A stretch of DNA of 64,000 nucleotides from Dactylis glomerata (GCA_007115705.1 QXEO01000236.1:800642-864641); one strand, 5' to 3'. Counted from the first letter of the stretch, positions 45,770-59,436 are shown. Numbers and translations: made by a program. The notes: generated from the letters alone by a model not told the origin.

Positions 45770-48679
45770 TCATCCCTTGAGGACCTCGGCGTTAGCGCAC
45801 TCGGCTTGGCCATTGCTCCGGGGGTAGGCGACGGAGGCGAAGTAGATCTTGACGCCGGCCGATGCACAATACTCCCAGAACAGTCCGCTAGTGAACTGGC
45901 TGCCGTTGTCGGTGATTATGCGGTTAGGCACACCAAAACGACAGACCAGCCCACGGATGAACTTGACTGCGGACCTGGCCGGGATGGTGCACACCGGTTC
46001 CACCTCCATCCACTTGGTGAATTTGTCGATGGCGACGTAGAGGTAGCGGTAGCCCCCTTGCGCTCTGGGGAACGGACCAAGGATGTCCAGCCCCCAAACT
46101 GCAAAGGGCCAAGTGAGTGGGATGGTTTGCAGCTCCTGCGCCGGCTGGTGGATCTGCTTGGCAAGGAATTGGCACGCCTCGCACCTCTTGACCATCTCCG
46201 CCGCATCCCCGAACGCTGAAGGCCAGTAGAAGCCGCTTCGATACGCCTTCGCGGCTAGAGTTGCAGCAGAAGCATGATGGCCGCACTCGCCGGCGTGGAT
46301 GTCCCTGAGAAGCTCTTGGCCTTGGTGAGTAGATATGCACTTCAGAGCGACGCCGTTTGGGCGACGCCGGTACAAGTCACCATCCTTGACGCAGTAGCCC
46401 GAAGCTTGGCGCACGATCCTTTCGGCCTCCTCTTCATCCTCGGGAAGCCTGCTACTGATGAGGAAGGCCTTGAGCTCGAGGATCCAATCCACTCCCTCCT
46501 GCCGTGCCAATGCCAGAAGAACGCGGTCACCCGAAGGAGGCCCGCAGTCTGGATCCCCCTGCTCTGGCGGCGGCAGGGCAGGTGGAGGGTCTGATCCGGA
46601 TGACGATGGAGAAGCGGACGGTCTGAAGAGACGCTCCTCAAAGACGCCGGCAGGTTGTGCTAGGTGATGAGAGGCGCGCTTGGCGATCTCGTCGGCTTCC
46701 ACATTTTCTCCTCTCGGGATGTGCTTCAGCTCCAAGCCTTGCAAGCGTTTTTCTATCTTTCGATGCTCCTCGAGATAAGCCGCCATGTGCTCATCCTTTG
46801 GAGTGTAGCTCTTGTTTGAGAAGTTCACAACCAGCTGTGAATCTCCCTTGACGATGAGGCGCTTGATGCCCAAAGCGTTCGCTGCCCTTAAGCCGGCGAG
46901 TAGTCCTTCATATTCCGCGATATTGTTGGAGACCTTGTGCTCATGCTTAAAGCAGAGCTGGACGGCGTAGAAGAGCTTGTCCCCAGAGGGAGAGGTAAGG
47001 ACAGCACCAGCCCCTGCGCCAGGGAGGTTGAAGGCGCCGTCGAAGTGCATAACCGAGAGGCCTGGGGCCTCCTCTCCCGGGAGCGTTGACTCCACCTCTG
47101 GAGGCTCGTCGGCGAACGGATCAGTCCATTCGGCGGTGAATTCAGCCAAAGCTTTGCTCTTGATTACCTTGGTGGTTTCGAAGGAAATCTCGAAGGGTTG
47201 AAGCTCCACGGCCTATTCAGCCACCCGCCCGGTGACATTGGGATTACGCAGAATGGTTTCCAGGGGACGATCAGTGACCACCTTAATCGGGTGACCCTGG
47301 AAGTAGTGACGCAGCTTCCTCGAAGCGATTAGCAAGGTGTAGAGCAGCTTTTGCTGCATGGTGTAGCGTTCCCACGCGTCGCGCAGCACCATGCTGACGA
47401 AGTACATGGGCTTTTGCACCTTGGCGACACCCTCGGGAGATTCCTCCTCGGGAGGCTTTGGGGCGCTACTCTGAGAGAGCGGCCCGGTCAGCGAGGATGC
47501 AGCGGGCGGTTCCTCTTGAGGGACGGGAGGTGCAGCGGCCTCTTCCTCGCGAGGAGCCCCCGGGCCGGGAGGATCGACCTCCTCTTTGGCGATCACCTTT
47601 GCATCTCGCTCCGCGATGAGAACAGCACTTGCAGTCCTTGGAGTTGCCGCAATGTAGAGTAGCAAGGGCTCGCGGAATGTTCGGGCAACCATGATCGGTG
47701 GGCTCGTGAGGTACCTTTTAAACTCAGCGAAGGCCTTGTCGGCTTCCGGAGTCCACTCGAACTTCCTAGCGCGCTTCATGAGCTTGAAGAAGGGCAGGGC
47801 TTTCTCCCCACTCCTCGCGATGAAGCGCCCCAGGGCTGCCATGCATCCCGCGAGGCGTTGCATCTCCTTGAGATTGCGCGGTGGACGCATCTCCTTGATG
47901 GCCTTGACCTTGTCAGGGTTCGCCTCTATCCCGCGATGGGACATGAGGAACCCCAACAGTTTTCCCGATGGCACGCCGAAGGCGCACTTGGCGGGGTTGA
48001 GCTTGATGTTTACCTTTCTCAGGTTGACGAATATTTCTTCTAGATCCTCGATGAAGGTGTGACCCTCGCGAGTCTTGACGACGATGTCATCGACGTAGGC
48101 TTTCGCATTTCTTCCCATCTGAGCCCCCATGGCCTTACGCATGAGCCTTTGGAAGGTGGCTCCTGCGTTCTTCAGACCGAAGGGCATGCAGACATAGCAG
48201 TACACACCACAAGGCGTGATGAAGGCGGTCTTCTCCTCGTCCTCCTTTGCCATCTTGATCTGGTGATAGCCGGAGAAAGCATCCAAGAAGCAAAGGAGGT
48301 CACAGCCGGCGGTGGAGTAGATGATTTGATCTATCCTTGGGAGCGGATAAGGATCCTTGGGGCAGGCCTTGTTGAGACTTGTGAAGTCCACGCATAGGCG
48401 CCCACTGCCATTTGACTTTGGGACGACCACCGGATTTGCAATCCAGGTGGGGTGGGCTACCTCGCATATTAGCTTGGCCTTCTTCAGCTTCTCTATCTCC
48501 TTGACGATGAAGTCCTTCTTCTCTTGCGCTTGTTTCCTAGTCTTCTGCTTCACGGGGTGTGCCTAGGGGCACACGGCTAAGTGGTGCTCAATCACCTCCC
48601 TGGGAACGCCGGGCATATCTGACGGAGTCCAAGCGAACATGTCAGAGTTTGCCCGCAGGAAGGTGACGAGCGCGCTTTC
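45770..48679 (-). pseudogene. pol of Element 4, integrase C-terminus deleted
   Basis: RT frame from the UAG (48682-48680), with a TAG at 48565-48563 shared with Element 5. YVDDIVVKT near 48085. TAG at 47215-47213 where Element 5 has Trp, private to this copy. First RNase H without Asp, second with HFDGAFN and NNIAEYEGL. The integrase finger is intact at the Trp that Element 3 lost. The core includes WGLDILG, TDNGSQF and the Glu, but pol ends right after EVLKG: about 590 bp present in Element 3 (about 40459-41048) are deleted, removing the integrase C-terminus. Element 5 shares the deletion, so neither could integrate on its own. Confidence 0.85.
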
Positions 48680-51193
48680 CTATTTGGGGGAAAGCCCTGC
48701 CCCAATGGTGACGAAGTTTTCGCAGCCCCCAGCCTGGAGCGGGACCTTCTTGGTTGCAGAGCACTCTTGGGTGAACTGGGGCCTCCTTCCTGAAGGCACC
48801 GCGGCTTCCCCGATGCTCATGTCCAGCATCGGATGGACCAGGTCCTCGCTTGGAGTAGGCGATGCAGAGGCGGCGAACTTCTTCCCTATCGAGCCCTGCA
48901 GGTGGGGATCAAGAGAGGCCTTCTTCGCAGCAGCCCGCTCTTGGGATACGAGATGCTTCTTCCTCGTGAGGTCACCGGAGTGTTCCAGTAGATCTTCGTC
49001 GGCGGGGAACATGGTGGCGGCCTCACGGTAGACATGCTCCACCGATCGGAAAGCATCCTTCTCATTGCAGCGCACGATGATTGTGCCGTGGGTGCCCGGA
49101 ATCTGGAGGACGTTGAAGCCATGATGGCTTGCTGCCATAAACCTTGCCAGGGCTGGATAGCCGAGAATGGCATTGTATGGCAGCGCAATGTAGGCGACGT
49201 CGAAGTCGAGGCTCTCGGTCCTGTAGTTGTCCCGGGTGCCAAAGGTAACGGGCAGGCGCACCTGCCCAATTGGCGTTGTAGACCCTTCAGTTACCCCGAA
49301 GAATGGTCGAGTTGGCATGAGCCGGTGGTACGGCACCTGCATCTTCTCGAAGATCTCGACCGAGATGATGTTGAGGCCCGCCCCTCTATCGATGAGGGTT
49401 CGATTGACGGCGACGTTATTGATGGTCGGCGTGCACAAGAGGGGAATTGTGCCCACGCCCCTGGTGGAGGCCGGATGGTCCTCCTCGTCGAAGCCGATCT
49501 TGCATGTTGACCACTTCATTAGGCGGTTGCCGGCGTTGGGCTGTGCCGCCGCGATCTCTCGCGACAGCTGCTTGAAGTGTCAGTTAGACAAAGGAGCCTG
49601 AGCTCCACCCAGGAGGCAAGCGGCGAAGTCTCGCGGCTCTTGATAGCCCCCCTGGTTCTCCTCCCACCGATCGTTTGCTGGTGGGGGCAGTGGCAGTGGC
49701 TCGGGATCGGCTCGAGACAGACCCTCGCGGCGGCGACCTTCCTCGCGGTCGTCGTCACGGCGATCGCCCCGGGATCCACTCTTGCCGTAGGTGCGGCCAC
49801 CCCCGCGGCGCTTGGAAACACCATTTTCTTCGTGAAACTTTCGGACAATCCAACAATCGTCGGTATTGTGAGTGTCCTTCTAGTGGAGAATGCAGTAGCG
49901 GCGACGTCGACCTTTATCGCGTTCGGAGCGGTCCCCACGGCGCTGCTTATGATCTGGCTCTGCCGCGAGAACAGCAGCCTCCTTTCGCTTGGGGTCCTTG
50001 GACTTTGGCTTTGGGGGAAGCGCCTCCGGCAGGTTGTGCACGAAGAGCCTCCCCTCCTCGGCCTTGGCGCAGCGGTCGGCGATCTCGAAGAGCCTGACGA
50101 TGGAAGTCAGCTCATCATTCACAGACAGCTTCTCCCTCATCTTGATGTCGGAGACGCCCGTGGAGAACACGGAGATGACCTCCTCGTTAGAGATCCTGGG
50201 GATCTTGTTCCTCATCTGGCTGAAGCGCTGGATATACTAACGAAGCGTCTTGCCTTTGTACTGACGCACCGCCTTGAGATCGTTCTTAGTAGCGGGGCGC
50301 TCGTACGTGGGCATGAAGTTGGCATCGAACTGACGACATAAATCCTTCCATGAAGTTACAGATTCGTGAGGAAGATTCATGAGCCAAGTTCGCGGAGCGT
50401 CCTTGAGGGCCATGGGAAACCAATTTGCCATGGCACGCTGATCTCCACGCGCGGCCTGGACGGCGACGACGTAGACCTGGAGGAATTCGACGGGGTTGGT
50501 GGTCCCATCGTAACGCGCGCTGATGTCCGGCTTGAACTTGTCAGGCTAGACCACGTAGCATTGCTGGCGAGTGAGAGCAAGACACCCGGGGTTGTAGATA
50601 GGGTCGCCGGGGGTCCTGACGTTCTTGCCAGCTTCGCCGATGTCATCGATGGCGCGGTCATGATTTTCGCGGCGGCGCTCGAGGGAGACGCGTGCGTCTT
50701 CCGGAGCGCGTTGGACGATTTGGCAGCTGGGCTCCCCGCGCGGCGAAGATGCGGCGCGGGAAACCACCTTCTTGGCCTTGGCGGCCTTCCCATCTCCGGC
50801 GCCCGGGGCGCGACGCCCTGCCGCCGGATCTGGGTCTTCCGCGCCCTGGGCTCCTCCCTGGGCCGGGTCTTCATTGGCGATGGCGACAAGCTCGGTGATT
50901 CGAGTGCGCCACCCCTCGCGCCTGACATTAGTGGGTTGATAGCGCAGCAGCTCCTGCGCCATGGAAAGAGCCTGCGCAGGAGACAGCTGACTCCCAGAAC
51001 GAGCGCGAGAAGTGGCGGTGGCAGTGAAGGAGAGCGAAGGCTCTGTACGCCCGGACGGGAGGTAGGAGGACTCCAGATCTTCCTCCTCTTCCTCCCCGGC
51101 CGAAGCTTCACGACGATGGAAGATGGGCTCGGTTTGCCCCCAAACAGCGTTGCGACGGCGAAGACGCTCGAGCCTCGCGTTGGCGTCGGCCAT
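48680..51193 (-). pseudogene. gag-protease of Element 4, several stops
   Basis: ATG 51193. Stops at about 50548-50546 (before PDKFKPDI) and 49882-49880 (inside the zinc knuckle) are shared with Element 5. Stops at 50239-50237 and near 49580 are private. The protease IDRGAGLN (about 49393) has Arg where Element 3 has Gly, a change at the active site also in Element 5. Ends at the conserved UAG (48682-48680). Confidence 0.8.
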
Positions 51194-51247
51194 GTCGAAG
51201 CAGATCTTGGAGAAAACACACCCCAGCCACCTACCTGGCGCGCCAAA

Positions 51248-52156
51248 TGTCGATGGATTTCGTGTCGCAAGAACACGGGGTACCACGCGACAGACCCAAA
51301 GATTCGAACGCAGGGGGCTGAATGTGTGAGATCTAGGATCACCGCGAAGCACGGAGATGGAAGCCTCGAGTTGTCGGACGCGCTACGCACTGTAGAGAGA
51401 GACGGCGAGCTTTACCCAGGTTCAGGGCCCTCGTGGTGAGGTAACACCCCTACTTCCTGCCTTCTTGTATTACAACGCGACACCTCGCGAGGAGTACAAG
51501 GTCTTGATTACAAAGCTCTAGCTGGCCAGAGGTTGAAGAACCTGCGTGCCCATCTAGCAGCTTGAAGAAGATGAAGATTCGATCCCCTCTAAGGGGTGAC
51601 CTCCCCTCCTTTTATAGCGCCAAGGTCCTCCTTCCCCTTATCTTCTTGGGGAAGGGGTTGCCACACACGGCCAAGGGGGGAGGACAGCTGTAGAGTACAC
51701 TCTTCCGTGGACGTAGTCTTTGTAGGGTAGTGGCGCCGGTCCACCGGAGTGGGTGGAGGAAGCTGACGTCTTCCTCTGGCGCCCTGCACCGTCCACACTA
51801 TTTTTAGGGGGGTGGCCAACAACCACTGTGCCGCTTTAGGCAGGCACAGCGAAAGTTGGTCTCCTTCCTGTCGGGGGTAGCGTGGGCGGTACGCGGTCTT
51901 CTGTCCCTTATCTTCTTGCTCTGCACGCCAACGTGCTGAGCTGACGTGGACGTGGTCCCTCTCCTCACCAGCGGGGGCTCGTGAGGAGGTTTTCTGGTCC
52001 TTAGCAGTTTTGGCCGTCGTTCTCCTCATGAGGCGCCTCCTCATGAGGGTCTTCTCCGTAGCTTGGGTCGTTGATTCTCCCCTGGGCTGAAGATGGGCCG
52101 ATGACGGGGCCCAGGAGCAGGTGGACCGGGATACCCCGGTATCCAGAACACCGACA
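51248..52156 (-). repeat. LTR shared by Elements 4 and 5 (909 bp)
   Basis: On the plus strand TGTCGATGGATT ... CACCGACA. To its left is the primer-binding site and gag of Element 4; to its right the polypurine tract of Element 5. This is a tandem LTR-internal-LTR-internal-LTR layout. Confidence 0.9.
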
Positions 52157-52532
52157 GTAGCCCCCAGGAGCCCGGCCCGCGAACGCGCCCTCTTGAGGGA
52201 GCGATAGGCCGGGGGGCCCAGAAGCTTCTGGGCCCCCGACGGCACGCGTCAACCATGCGGTCAGAGGACCATGTGAAGAGGCAGAGGCTGCGGACACGTG
52301 GCGCGGCCGCAGCTGGTGAGACGAAATGGCGGGCGACGCTACAGTCCCCGAGGCGTCAAACCATCATGATGGCGCGTCGCTTCACTGCGGAGCGCTGCGC
52401 CAACGCTTCGATTCCCGCGCTGAGATTTGACGCATCGACGCCGAACGTTCCTCTTAAATAGAGCCTCCTCGAGACCTCCGGCACTTCACCTCCTTCCTCC
52501 AGCGCCACTTCTTCCTCCACGCCCCCAAGCTG

Positions 52533-53278
52533 ATGGATCCCTCCGCCTTCGTCGCCGCCGCTGGATCAAGCTCAGGGGCAAAGCGCCGCGGGCGCCCCCC
52601 GGGCAGCGGGAATAAGGCGAAGATCCCGGCCCGGTTGACGCCCGGTGCCGGCGGCCCCCTCCGCATTGGCGCGCCGAGGCAGGACGAGGCGAACCGCGCC
52701 TCCTCGGGGACCTCCGGCGCCCTGACCCATAGGGGTCCCACGCCCGGAGGCGCTATGAACTTACCGTCACCGCTGGCGGCGGCGCCTGCTCCCCGGGGGT
52801 ACTTCGGGAGGTGGAGGCCGCCCTGGGCCCCCTTCCCCCCGCTGCAGATCCTCCGGCCCCGCTGGCGAACGGAGTGGTTGCCACTCCACGCCACTTGGCG
52901 GCGGCGATGCTGGGACCCCTCATCGGCCCTGGGTCCCGCTTCCTGGAGCTCCTCGTCGTCGTCGACGCCCCAGGGTTCAGCTCCCTCCGGCTGCCCGACG
53001 CAGTCTGGAGGGTGGTTTACGCCCCCGGCGCGGCCGCCGGGTAGATTGCCCTGGGGGAGCAGAGCAGGCCAGATCTCTTCTGGCCTGTGGACATCCTTCT
53101 CGGAGCGGGCGGCAACGGCGCCCTCTCTGGCCATTGGAGGGCCTTCTCCCTCGGCCATCACCTCCGCGTCGGTGACCATCTTGTCTTCCGCTTCAAGATG
53201 GGGACGCTGGAGGTTTCGGTGCGGATCTTCACCGCCGGTGACATCCACCGCACCTACCCCCAGCCCGCGGCGCAGTGA
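52533..53278 (+). pseudogene. Antisense AT-hook/B3 gene of Element 5, broken
   Basis: ATG 52533, AT-hook at codons 14-27, the same deletion and frame change as Element 4 near 52800, the same TAG at 53042-53044, and the B3-like C-terminus open to 53278. The promoter region with CTTAAATAG (52452-52460) and the polypurine tract (52157-52174) are intact here. Confidence 0.75.
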
Positions 53279-54039
53279 AGAGGAGGTCCTGGCGCGGTAG
53301 TCTTCTGGGGAGGGGAACTAGTCTCCTCCCCTCTTTTGCTGTAGTCCTCGCCGGCGGGGTATGCCCCGCCGTGCCTTTGCTCATCCCCTTGTTGGGGATG
53401 CTTCAATGAAATCTGCTTATTAGCTATCTTGCACTTCGCTTCTCATTGCTCTTCATTGTCCTGGTCATTCGCACGCTCGAGAGCCCTAGTGAGCTGTTTG
53501 CGTCGATGGGAGGCCTTCCTTCGCCTCAGAGCTCGAGATGGGGTCGGCGCCGACGACACATTTGACGATTCCTGAGACAAGAAGTTGAAGAAAGAGTTGG
53601 AAAAGAAAAAACCCCAAATCCCCGAAAACGGAAAAACAAGTCGACGTTAGGCCTTCCTCGGTAGAGGGAATCTTCCTGCGGATGCTTGGTGTATCGACGC
53701 ATCCTTGCTTCCTCGTGAGGGTTGCTCACGAGGTGCTGGTCCTTAGCGGGTGCCTTGGGCACACCTTGGACTTTCCTCGAAGATTTTTTATTTTCCGGTG
53801 TACTTCGCGAGGAACTAAGCACCATGGGTATTTGGAGGTGATCGATAACAGGGCCATCGCCCTCGACCAGAGCTCACTCCCTTCGGGTTTTTCAGGCTTG
53901 CTGTTTTCCGGGCGAAGGCCCCAGCATAGACACCGTGCCTAGCCCCCTTCCACGTGGAGTACAACACAAAATAAATGGACTTCATGCCATTTTAATGTCA
54001 TGCCGAAGCAGATGCGTTATGTTACGCAATGACTTAATG
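53279..54039 (-). other. Non-coding 3' region of Element 5
   Basis: Nearly identical to 45009-45769; no supported ORF. Confidence 0.6.
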
Positions 54040-56949
54040 TCATCCCTTGAGGACCTCGGCGTTAGCGCGCTCGGCTTGGCCATTGCTCCGGGGGTAGGCG
54101 ACGGAGGCGAAGTAGATCTTGACGCCGGCCGATGCACAATACTCCCAGAACAGTCCGCTAGTGAACTGGCTGCCGTTGTCGGTGATTATGCGGTTAGGCA
54201 CACCAAAACGACAGACCAGCCCACGGATGAACTTGACTGCGGACCTGGCCGGGATGGTGCACACCGGTTCCACCTCCATCCACTTGGTGAATTTGTCAAT
54301 GGCGACGTAGAGGTAGCGGTAGCCCCCTTGCGCTCTGGGGAACGGACCAAGGATGTCCAGCCCCCAAACTGCAAAGGGCCAAGTGAGTGGGATGGTTTGC
54401 AGCTCCTGCGCCGGCTGGTGGATCTGCTTGGCAAGGAATTGGCACGCCTCGCACCTCTTGACCATCTCCGCCGCATCCCCGAACGCTGAAGGCCCATAGA
54501 AGCCGCTTCGATACGCCTTCGCGGCTAGAGTTGCAGCAGAAGCATGATGGCCGCACTCGCCGGCGTGGATGTCCCTGAGAAGCTCTTGGCCTTGGTGAGT
54601 AGATATGCACTTCAGAGCGACGCCGTTTGGGCAACGCCGGTACAAGTCACCATCCTTGACGCAGTAGCCCGAAGCTTGGCGCACGATCCTTTCGGCCTCC
54701 TCTTCATCCTTGGGAAGCCTGCTGCTGATGAGGAAGGCCTTGAGCTCGAGGATCCAATCCACTCCCTCCTGCCGTGCCAATGCCAGAAGAACGCGGTCAC
54801 CCGAAGGAGGCCCGCAGTCTGGAGCCCCCTGCTCTGGCGGCGGCAGGGCAGGTGGAGGGTCTGATCCAGATGACGATGGAGAAGCGGACGGTCTGAAGAG
54901 ACGCTCCTCAAAGACGCTGGCCGGTTGTGCTAGGTGATGAGAGGCGCGCTTGGCGATCTCGTCGGCTTCCACATTTTCTCCTCTCGGGATGTGCTTCAGC
55001 TCCAAGCCTTGCAAGCGTTTTTCTATCTTTCGATGCTCCTCGAGATAAGCCGCCATGTGCTCATCCTTTGGAGTGTAGCTCTTGTTTGAGAAGTTCACAA
55101 CCAGCTGTGAATCTCCCTTGACGATGAGGCGCTTGATGCCCAAAGCGTTCGCTGCCCTTAAGCCGGCGAGTAGTCCTTCATATTCCGCGATGTTGTTGGA
55201 GACCTTGTGCTCATGCTTAAAGCAGAGCTGGACGGCGTAGAAGAGCTTGTCCCCAGAGGGAGAGGTAAGGACAGCACCAGCCCCTGCGCCAGGGAGGTTG
55301 AAGGCGCCGTCGAAGTGCATGACCCAGAGGCCTGGGGCCTCCTCTCCCGGGAGCGTTGACTCCACCTCTGGAGGCTCGTCGGCGAACGGATCAGTCCATT
55401 CGGCGGTGAATTCAGCCAAAGCTTTGCTCTTGATTACCTTGGTGGTTTCGAAGGAGATCTCGAAGGGTTGAAGCTCCACGGCCCATTCAGCCACCTGCCC
55501 GGTGACATTGGGATTACGCAGAATGGTTTCCAGGGGACGATCAGTGACCACCTTAATCAGGTGACCCTGGAAGTAGTGACGCAGCTTCCTCGAAGCGATG
55601 AGCAAGGTGTAGAGCAGCTTTTGCTACATGGTGTAGCGTTCCCACGCGTCGCGCAGCACCATGCTGACGAAGTATACGGGCTTTTGCACCTTGGCGACAC
55701 CCTCGGGAGATTCCTCCTCGGGAGGCTTTGGGGCGCTACTCTGAGAGAGCGGCCCGGTCAGCGAGGATGCAGCGGGCGGTTCCTCTTGAGGGACGGGAGG
55801 TGCAGCGGCCTCTTCCTCGCGAGGAGCCCCCGGGCCGGGAGGATCGACCTCCTCTTTGGCGATCACCTTTGCGTCTCGCTCCGCGACGAGAATAGCACTT
55901 GCAGTCCTTGGAGTTGCCGCGATGTAGAGTAGCAAGGGCTCGCGGAATGTTCGGGCAACCATGATCGGTGGGCTCGTGAGGTACCTTTTAAACTCAGCGA
56001 AGGCCTTGTCGGCTTCCGGAGTCCACTCGAACTTCCCAGCGCGCTTCATGAGCTTGAAGAAGGGCAGGGCTTTCTCCCCACTCCTCGCGATGAAGCGCCC
56101 CAGGGCTGCCATGCATCCCGCGAGGCATTGCATCTCCTTGAGATTGCGCGGTGGACGCATCTCCTCGATGGCCTTGACCTTGTCAGGGTTCGCCTCTATC
56201 CCGCGATGGGACATGAGGAACCCCAACAGTTTTCCCGACGGCACGCCGAAGGCGCACTTGGCGGGGTTGAGCTTGATGTTTACCTTTCTCAGGTTGACGA
56301 ATGTTTCTTCCAGATCCTCGATGAAGGTGTGACCCTCGCGAGTCTTGACGACGATGTCGTCGACGTAGGCTTTCGCATTTCTTCCCATCTGAGCCCCCAG
56401 GGCCTTACGCATGAGCCTTTGGAAGGTGGCTCCTGCATTCTTCAGACCGAAGGGCATGCAGACGTAGCAGTACACACCACAAGGCGTGATGAAGGCGGTC
56501 TTCTCCTCGTCCTCCTTTGCCATCTTGATCTGGTGATAGCCGGAGAAAGCATCCAAGAAGCAAAGGAGGTCACAGCCGGTGGTGGAGTCGGTGATTTGAT
56601 CTATCCTTGGGAGCGGATAAGGATCCTTGGGGCAGGCCTTGTTGAGACTTGTGAAGTCCACGCATAGGCGCCCACTGCCATTTGACTTTGGGACGACCAC
56701 CGGATTTGCAATCCAGGTGGGGTGGGCTACCTCGCGTATTAGCTTGGCCTTCTTCAGCTTCTCTATCTCCTTGACGATGAAGTCCTGCTTCTCTTGCGCT
56801 TGTTTCCTAGTCTTCTGCTTCACGGGGTGTGCCTAGGGGCACACGGCTAAGTGGTGCTCAATCACCTCCCTGGGAACACCGGGCATATCTGACGGAGTAC
56901 AAGCGAACATGTCAGAGTTTGCCCGCAGGTAGGTGACGAGCGCGCTTTC
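54040..56949 (-). pseudogene. pol of Element 5, integrase C-terminus deleted
   Basis: Same layout as Element 4, with the shared TAG at 56835-56833 and the shared 3' deletion after EVLKG. A private TAG (55626-55624) replaces Gln in the first RNase H; the Trp lost in Element 4 is intact here. RT YVDDIVVKT near 56355; integrase core WGLDILG and TDNGSQF about 54180-54370. Confidence 0.85.
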
Positions 56950-59436
56950 CTATTTGGGGGAAAGCCCTGCCCCAATGGTGACGAAGTTTTCGCAGCCCCC
57001 AGCCTGGAGCGGGACCTTCTTGGTTGCAGAGCACTCTTGGGTGAACTGGGGCCTCCTTCCTGAAGGCACCGCGGCTTCCCCGATGCTCATGTCCAGCATC
57101 GGATGGACCAGGTGCTCGCTTGGAGTAGGCGATGCAGAGGCGGTGAACTTCTTCCCTATCGAGCCCTGCAGGTGGGGATCAAGAGAGGCCTTTTTCGCAG
57201 CAGCCCGCTCTTGGGATACGAGCTGCTTCTTCCTCGTGAGGTCGGCGGGGAACATGGTGGCGGCCTCACGGTAGACATGCTCCACCGATCGGAAAGCATC
57301 CTTCTCATTGCAGCGCACGGTGATTGTGCCGTGGGTGCCCGGAATCTGGAGGACGTTGAAGCCATGATGCCTTGCTGCCATAAACCTTGCCAGGGCTGGA
57401 TAGCCGAGAATGGCATTGTATGGCAGCGCAATGTAGGCGACGTCGAAGTCGAGGCTCTCGGTCCTGTAGTTGTCCCGGGTGCCAAAGGTAACGGGCAGGC
57501 GCACCTGCCCAATTGGCGTTGTAGACCCTTCGGTTACCCCGAAGAATGGTCGAGTTGGCATGAGCCGGTGGTACGGCACCTGCATCTTCTCGAAGATCTC
57601 GACCGAGATGATGTTGAGGCCCGCCCCTCTATCGATGAGGGTTCGATTGACGGCGACGTTATTGATGGTCGGCGTGCACAAGAGGGGAATTGTGCCCATG
57701 CCCCTGGTGGAGGCCGGATGGTCCTCCTCGTCGAAGCCAATCTTGCATGTTGACCACTTCATTAGGCGGTTGCCGGTGTTGGGCTGTGCCGCCGCGATCT
57801 CTCGCGACAGCTGCTTGAAGTGTCGGTTAGACAAAGGAGCCTGAGCTCCACCCAGGAGGCAAGCGGCAAAGTCTCGCGGCTCTTGATAGCCCCCCTGGTT
57901 CTCCTCCCGCCGATCGTTTGCTGGTGGGGGTAGTGGCAGTGGCTCGGGATCGGCTCGAGACAGACCCTCACGGCGGCGACCTTCCTCGCGGTCGTCGTCG
58001 CGGCGATTGCCCCGGGATCCACTCTTGTCGTAGCTGCGGCCACCCCCGCGGCGCTTGGAAACACCATTTTCTTCGTGAAACTTTCGGACAATCCAACAAT
58101 CGTCGGTATTGTGAGTGTCCTTCTAGTGGAGAATGCAGTAGCGGCGACGTCGACCTTTATCGCGTTCGGAGCGGTCCCCACGGCGCTGCTTATGATCTGG
58201 CTCTGCCGTGAGAACAGCAGCCTCTTTTCGCTTGGGGTCCTTGGACTTTGGCTTTGGGGGAAGCGCCTCCGGCAGGTTGTGCACGAAGAGCCTCCCCTCC
58301 TCGGCCTTGGCGCAGCGGTCGGCGATCTCGAAGAGCCTGACGATGGAAGTCAGCTCATCATTCACAGACAGCTTCTCCCTCATCTTGATGTCGGAGACGC
58401 CCGTGGAGAACGCGGAGATGACCTCCTCGTTAGAGATCCTAGGGATCTTGTTCCTCATCTGGCTGAAGCGCTGGATATACTGACGAAGCGTCTCACCTTT
58501 GTACTGACGCACCGCCTTGAGATCGTTCTTAGTAGCGGGGCGCTCGTACGTGGGCATGAAGTTGGCATCGAACTGATGACATAAATCCTTCCATGAAGTT
58601 ACAGATTCGTGAGGAAGATTCATGAGCCAAGTTCGCGGAGCGTCCTTGAGGGCCATGGGAAACCAATTTGCCATGGCACGCTGATCTCCACGCGCGGCCT
58701 GGACGGCGACGACGTAGAGCTGGAGGAATTCGACGGGGTTGGTGGTCCCGTCGTAACGCGCGCTGATGTCCGGCTTGAACTTGTCAGGCTAGACCACGTA
58801 GCGTTGCTGGCGAGTGAGAGCAAGACACCCGGGGTTGTAGATAGGGTCGCCGGGGGTCCTGACGTTCTTGCCAGCTTCGCCGATGTCATCGATGGCGCGG
58901 TCATGATTTTCGCGGCGGCGCTCGAGGGAGACGCGTGCGTCTTCCGGAGCGCGTTGGACGATTTGGCAGCTAGGCTCCCCGCGCGGCGAAGATGCGGCGC
59001 GGGAAACCACCTTCTTGGCCTTGGCGGCCTTCCCATCTCCGGCGCCCGGGGCGCGACGCCCTGCCGCCGGATCTGGGTCTCCCGCGCCCTGGGCTCCTCC
59101 CTGGGCCGGGTCTTCATTGGCGATGGCGACGAGCTCGGTGATTCGAGTGCGCCACCCCTCGCGCCTGACATTAGTGGGTTGATAGCGCAGCAGCTCCTGC
59201 GCCATGGCAAGAGCCTGCGCAGGAGACAGCTGACTCCCAGAACGAGCGCGAGAAGTGGCGGTGGCAGTGAAGGAGAGCGAAGGCTCTGTACGCCCGGACG
59301 GGAGGTAGGAGGACTCCAGATCTTCCTCCTCTTCCTCCCCGGCTGAAGCTTCACGACGATGGAAGATGGGCTCGGTTTGCCCCCAAACAGCGTTGCGACG
59401 GCGAAGACGCTCGAGCCTCGCGTTGGCGTCGGCCAT
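56950..59436 (-). pseudogene. gag-protease of Element 5, several stops
   Basis: ATG 59436. Shares with Element 4 the stop before PDKFKPDI (58791-58789), the stop in the zinc knuckle (58125-58123) and the IDRGAGLN protease change. The capsid core about 58674-58250 is open. A 27-bp in-frame deletion near 57240 is private. Ends at the conserved UAG (56952-56950). Confidence 0.8.

Larger units (their letters stand above)
44174..52156 (-). mobile_element. Element 4: inverted relative of Element 3, 3' end lost
   Basis: Minus-strand order from the right: 5' LTR 51248-52156, primer-binding site, gag, protease, UAG, RT, RNase H domains, shortened integrase, antisense B3 gene. Its last 286 internal bases and 3' LTR (present in Element 5 as 52157-52442 plus LTR) are missing and replaced by Element 3. 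The 5' LTR doubles as 3' LTR of Element 5. Confidence 0.85.
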
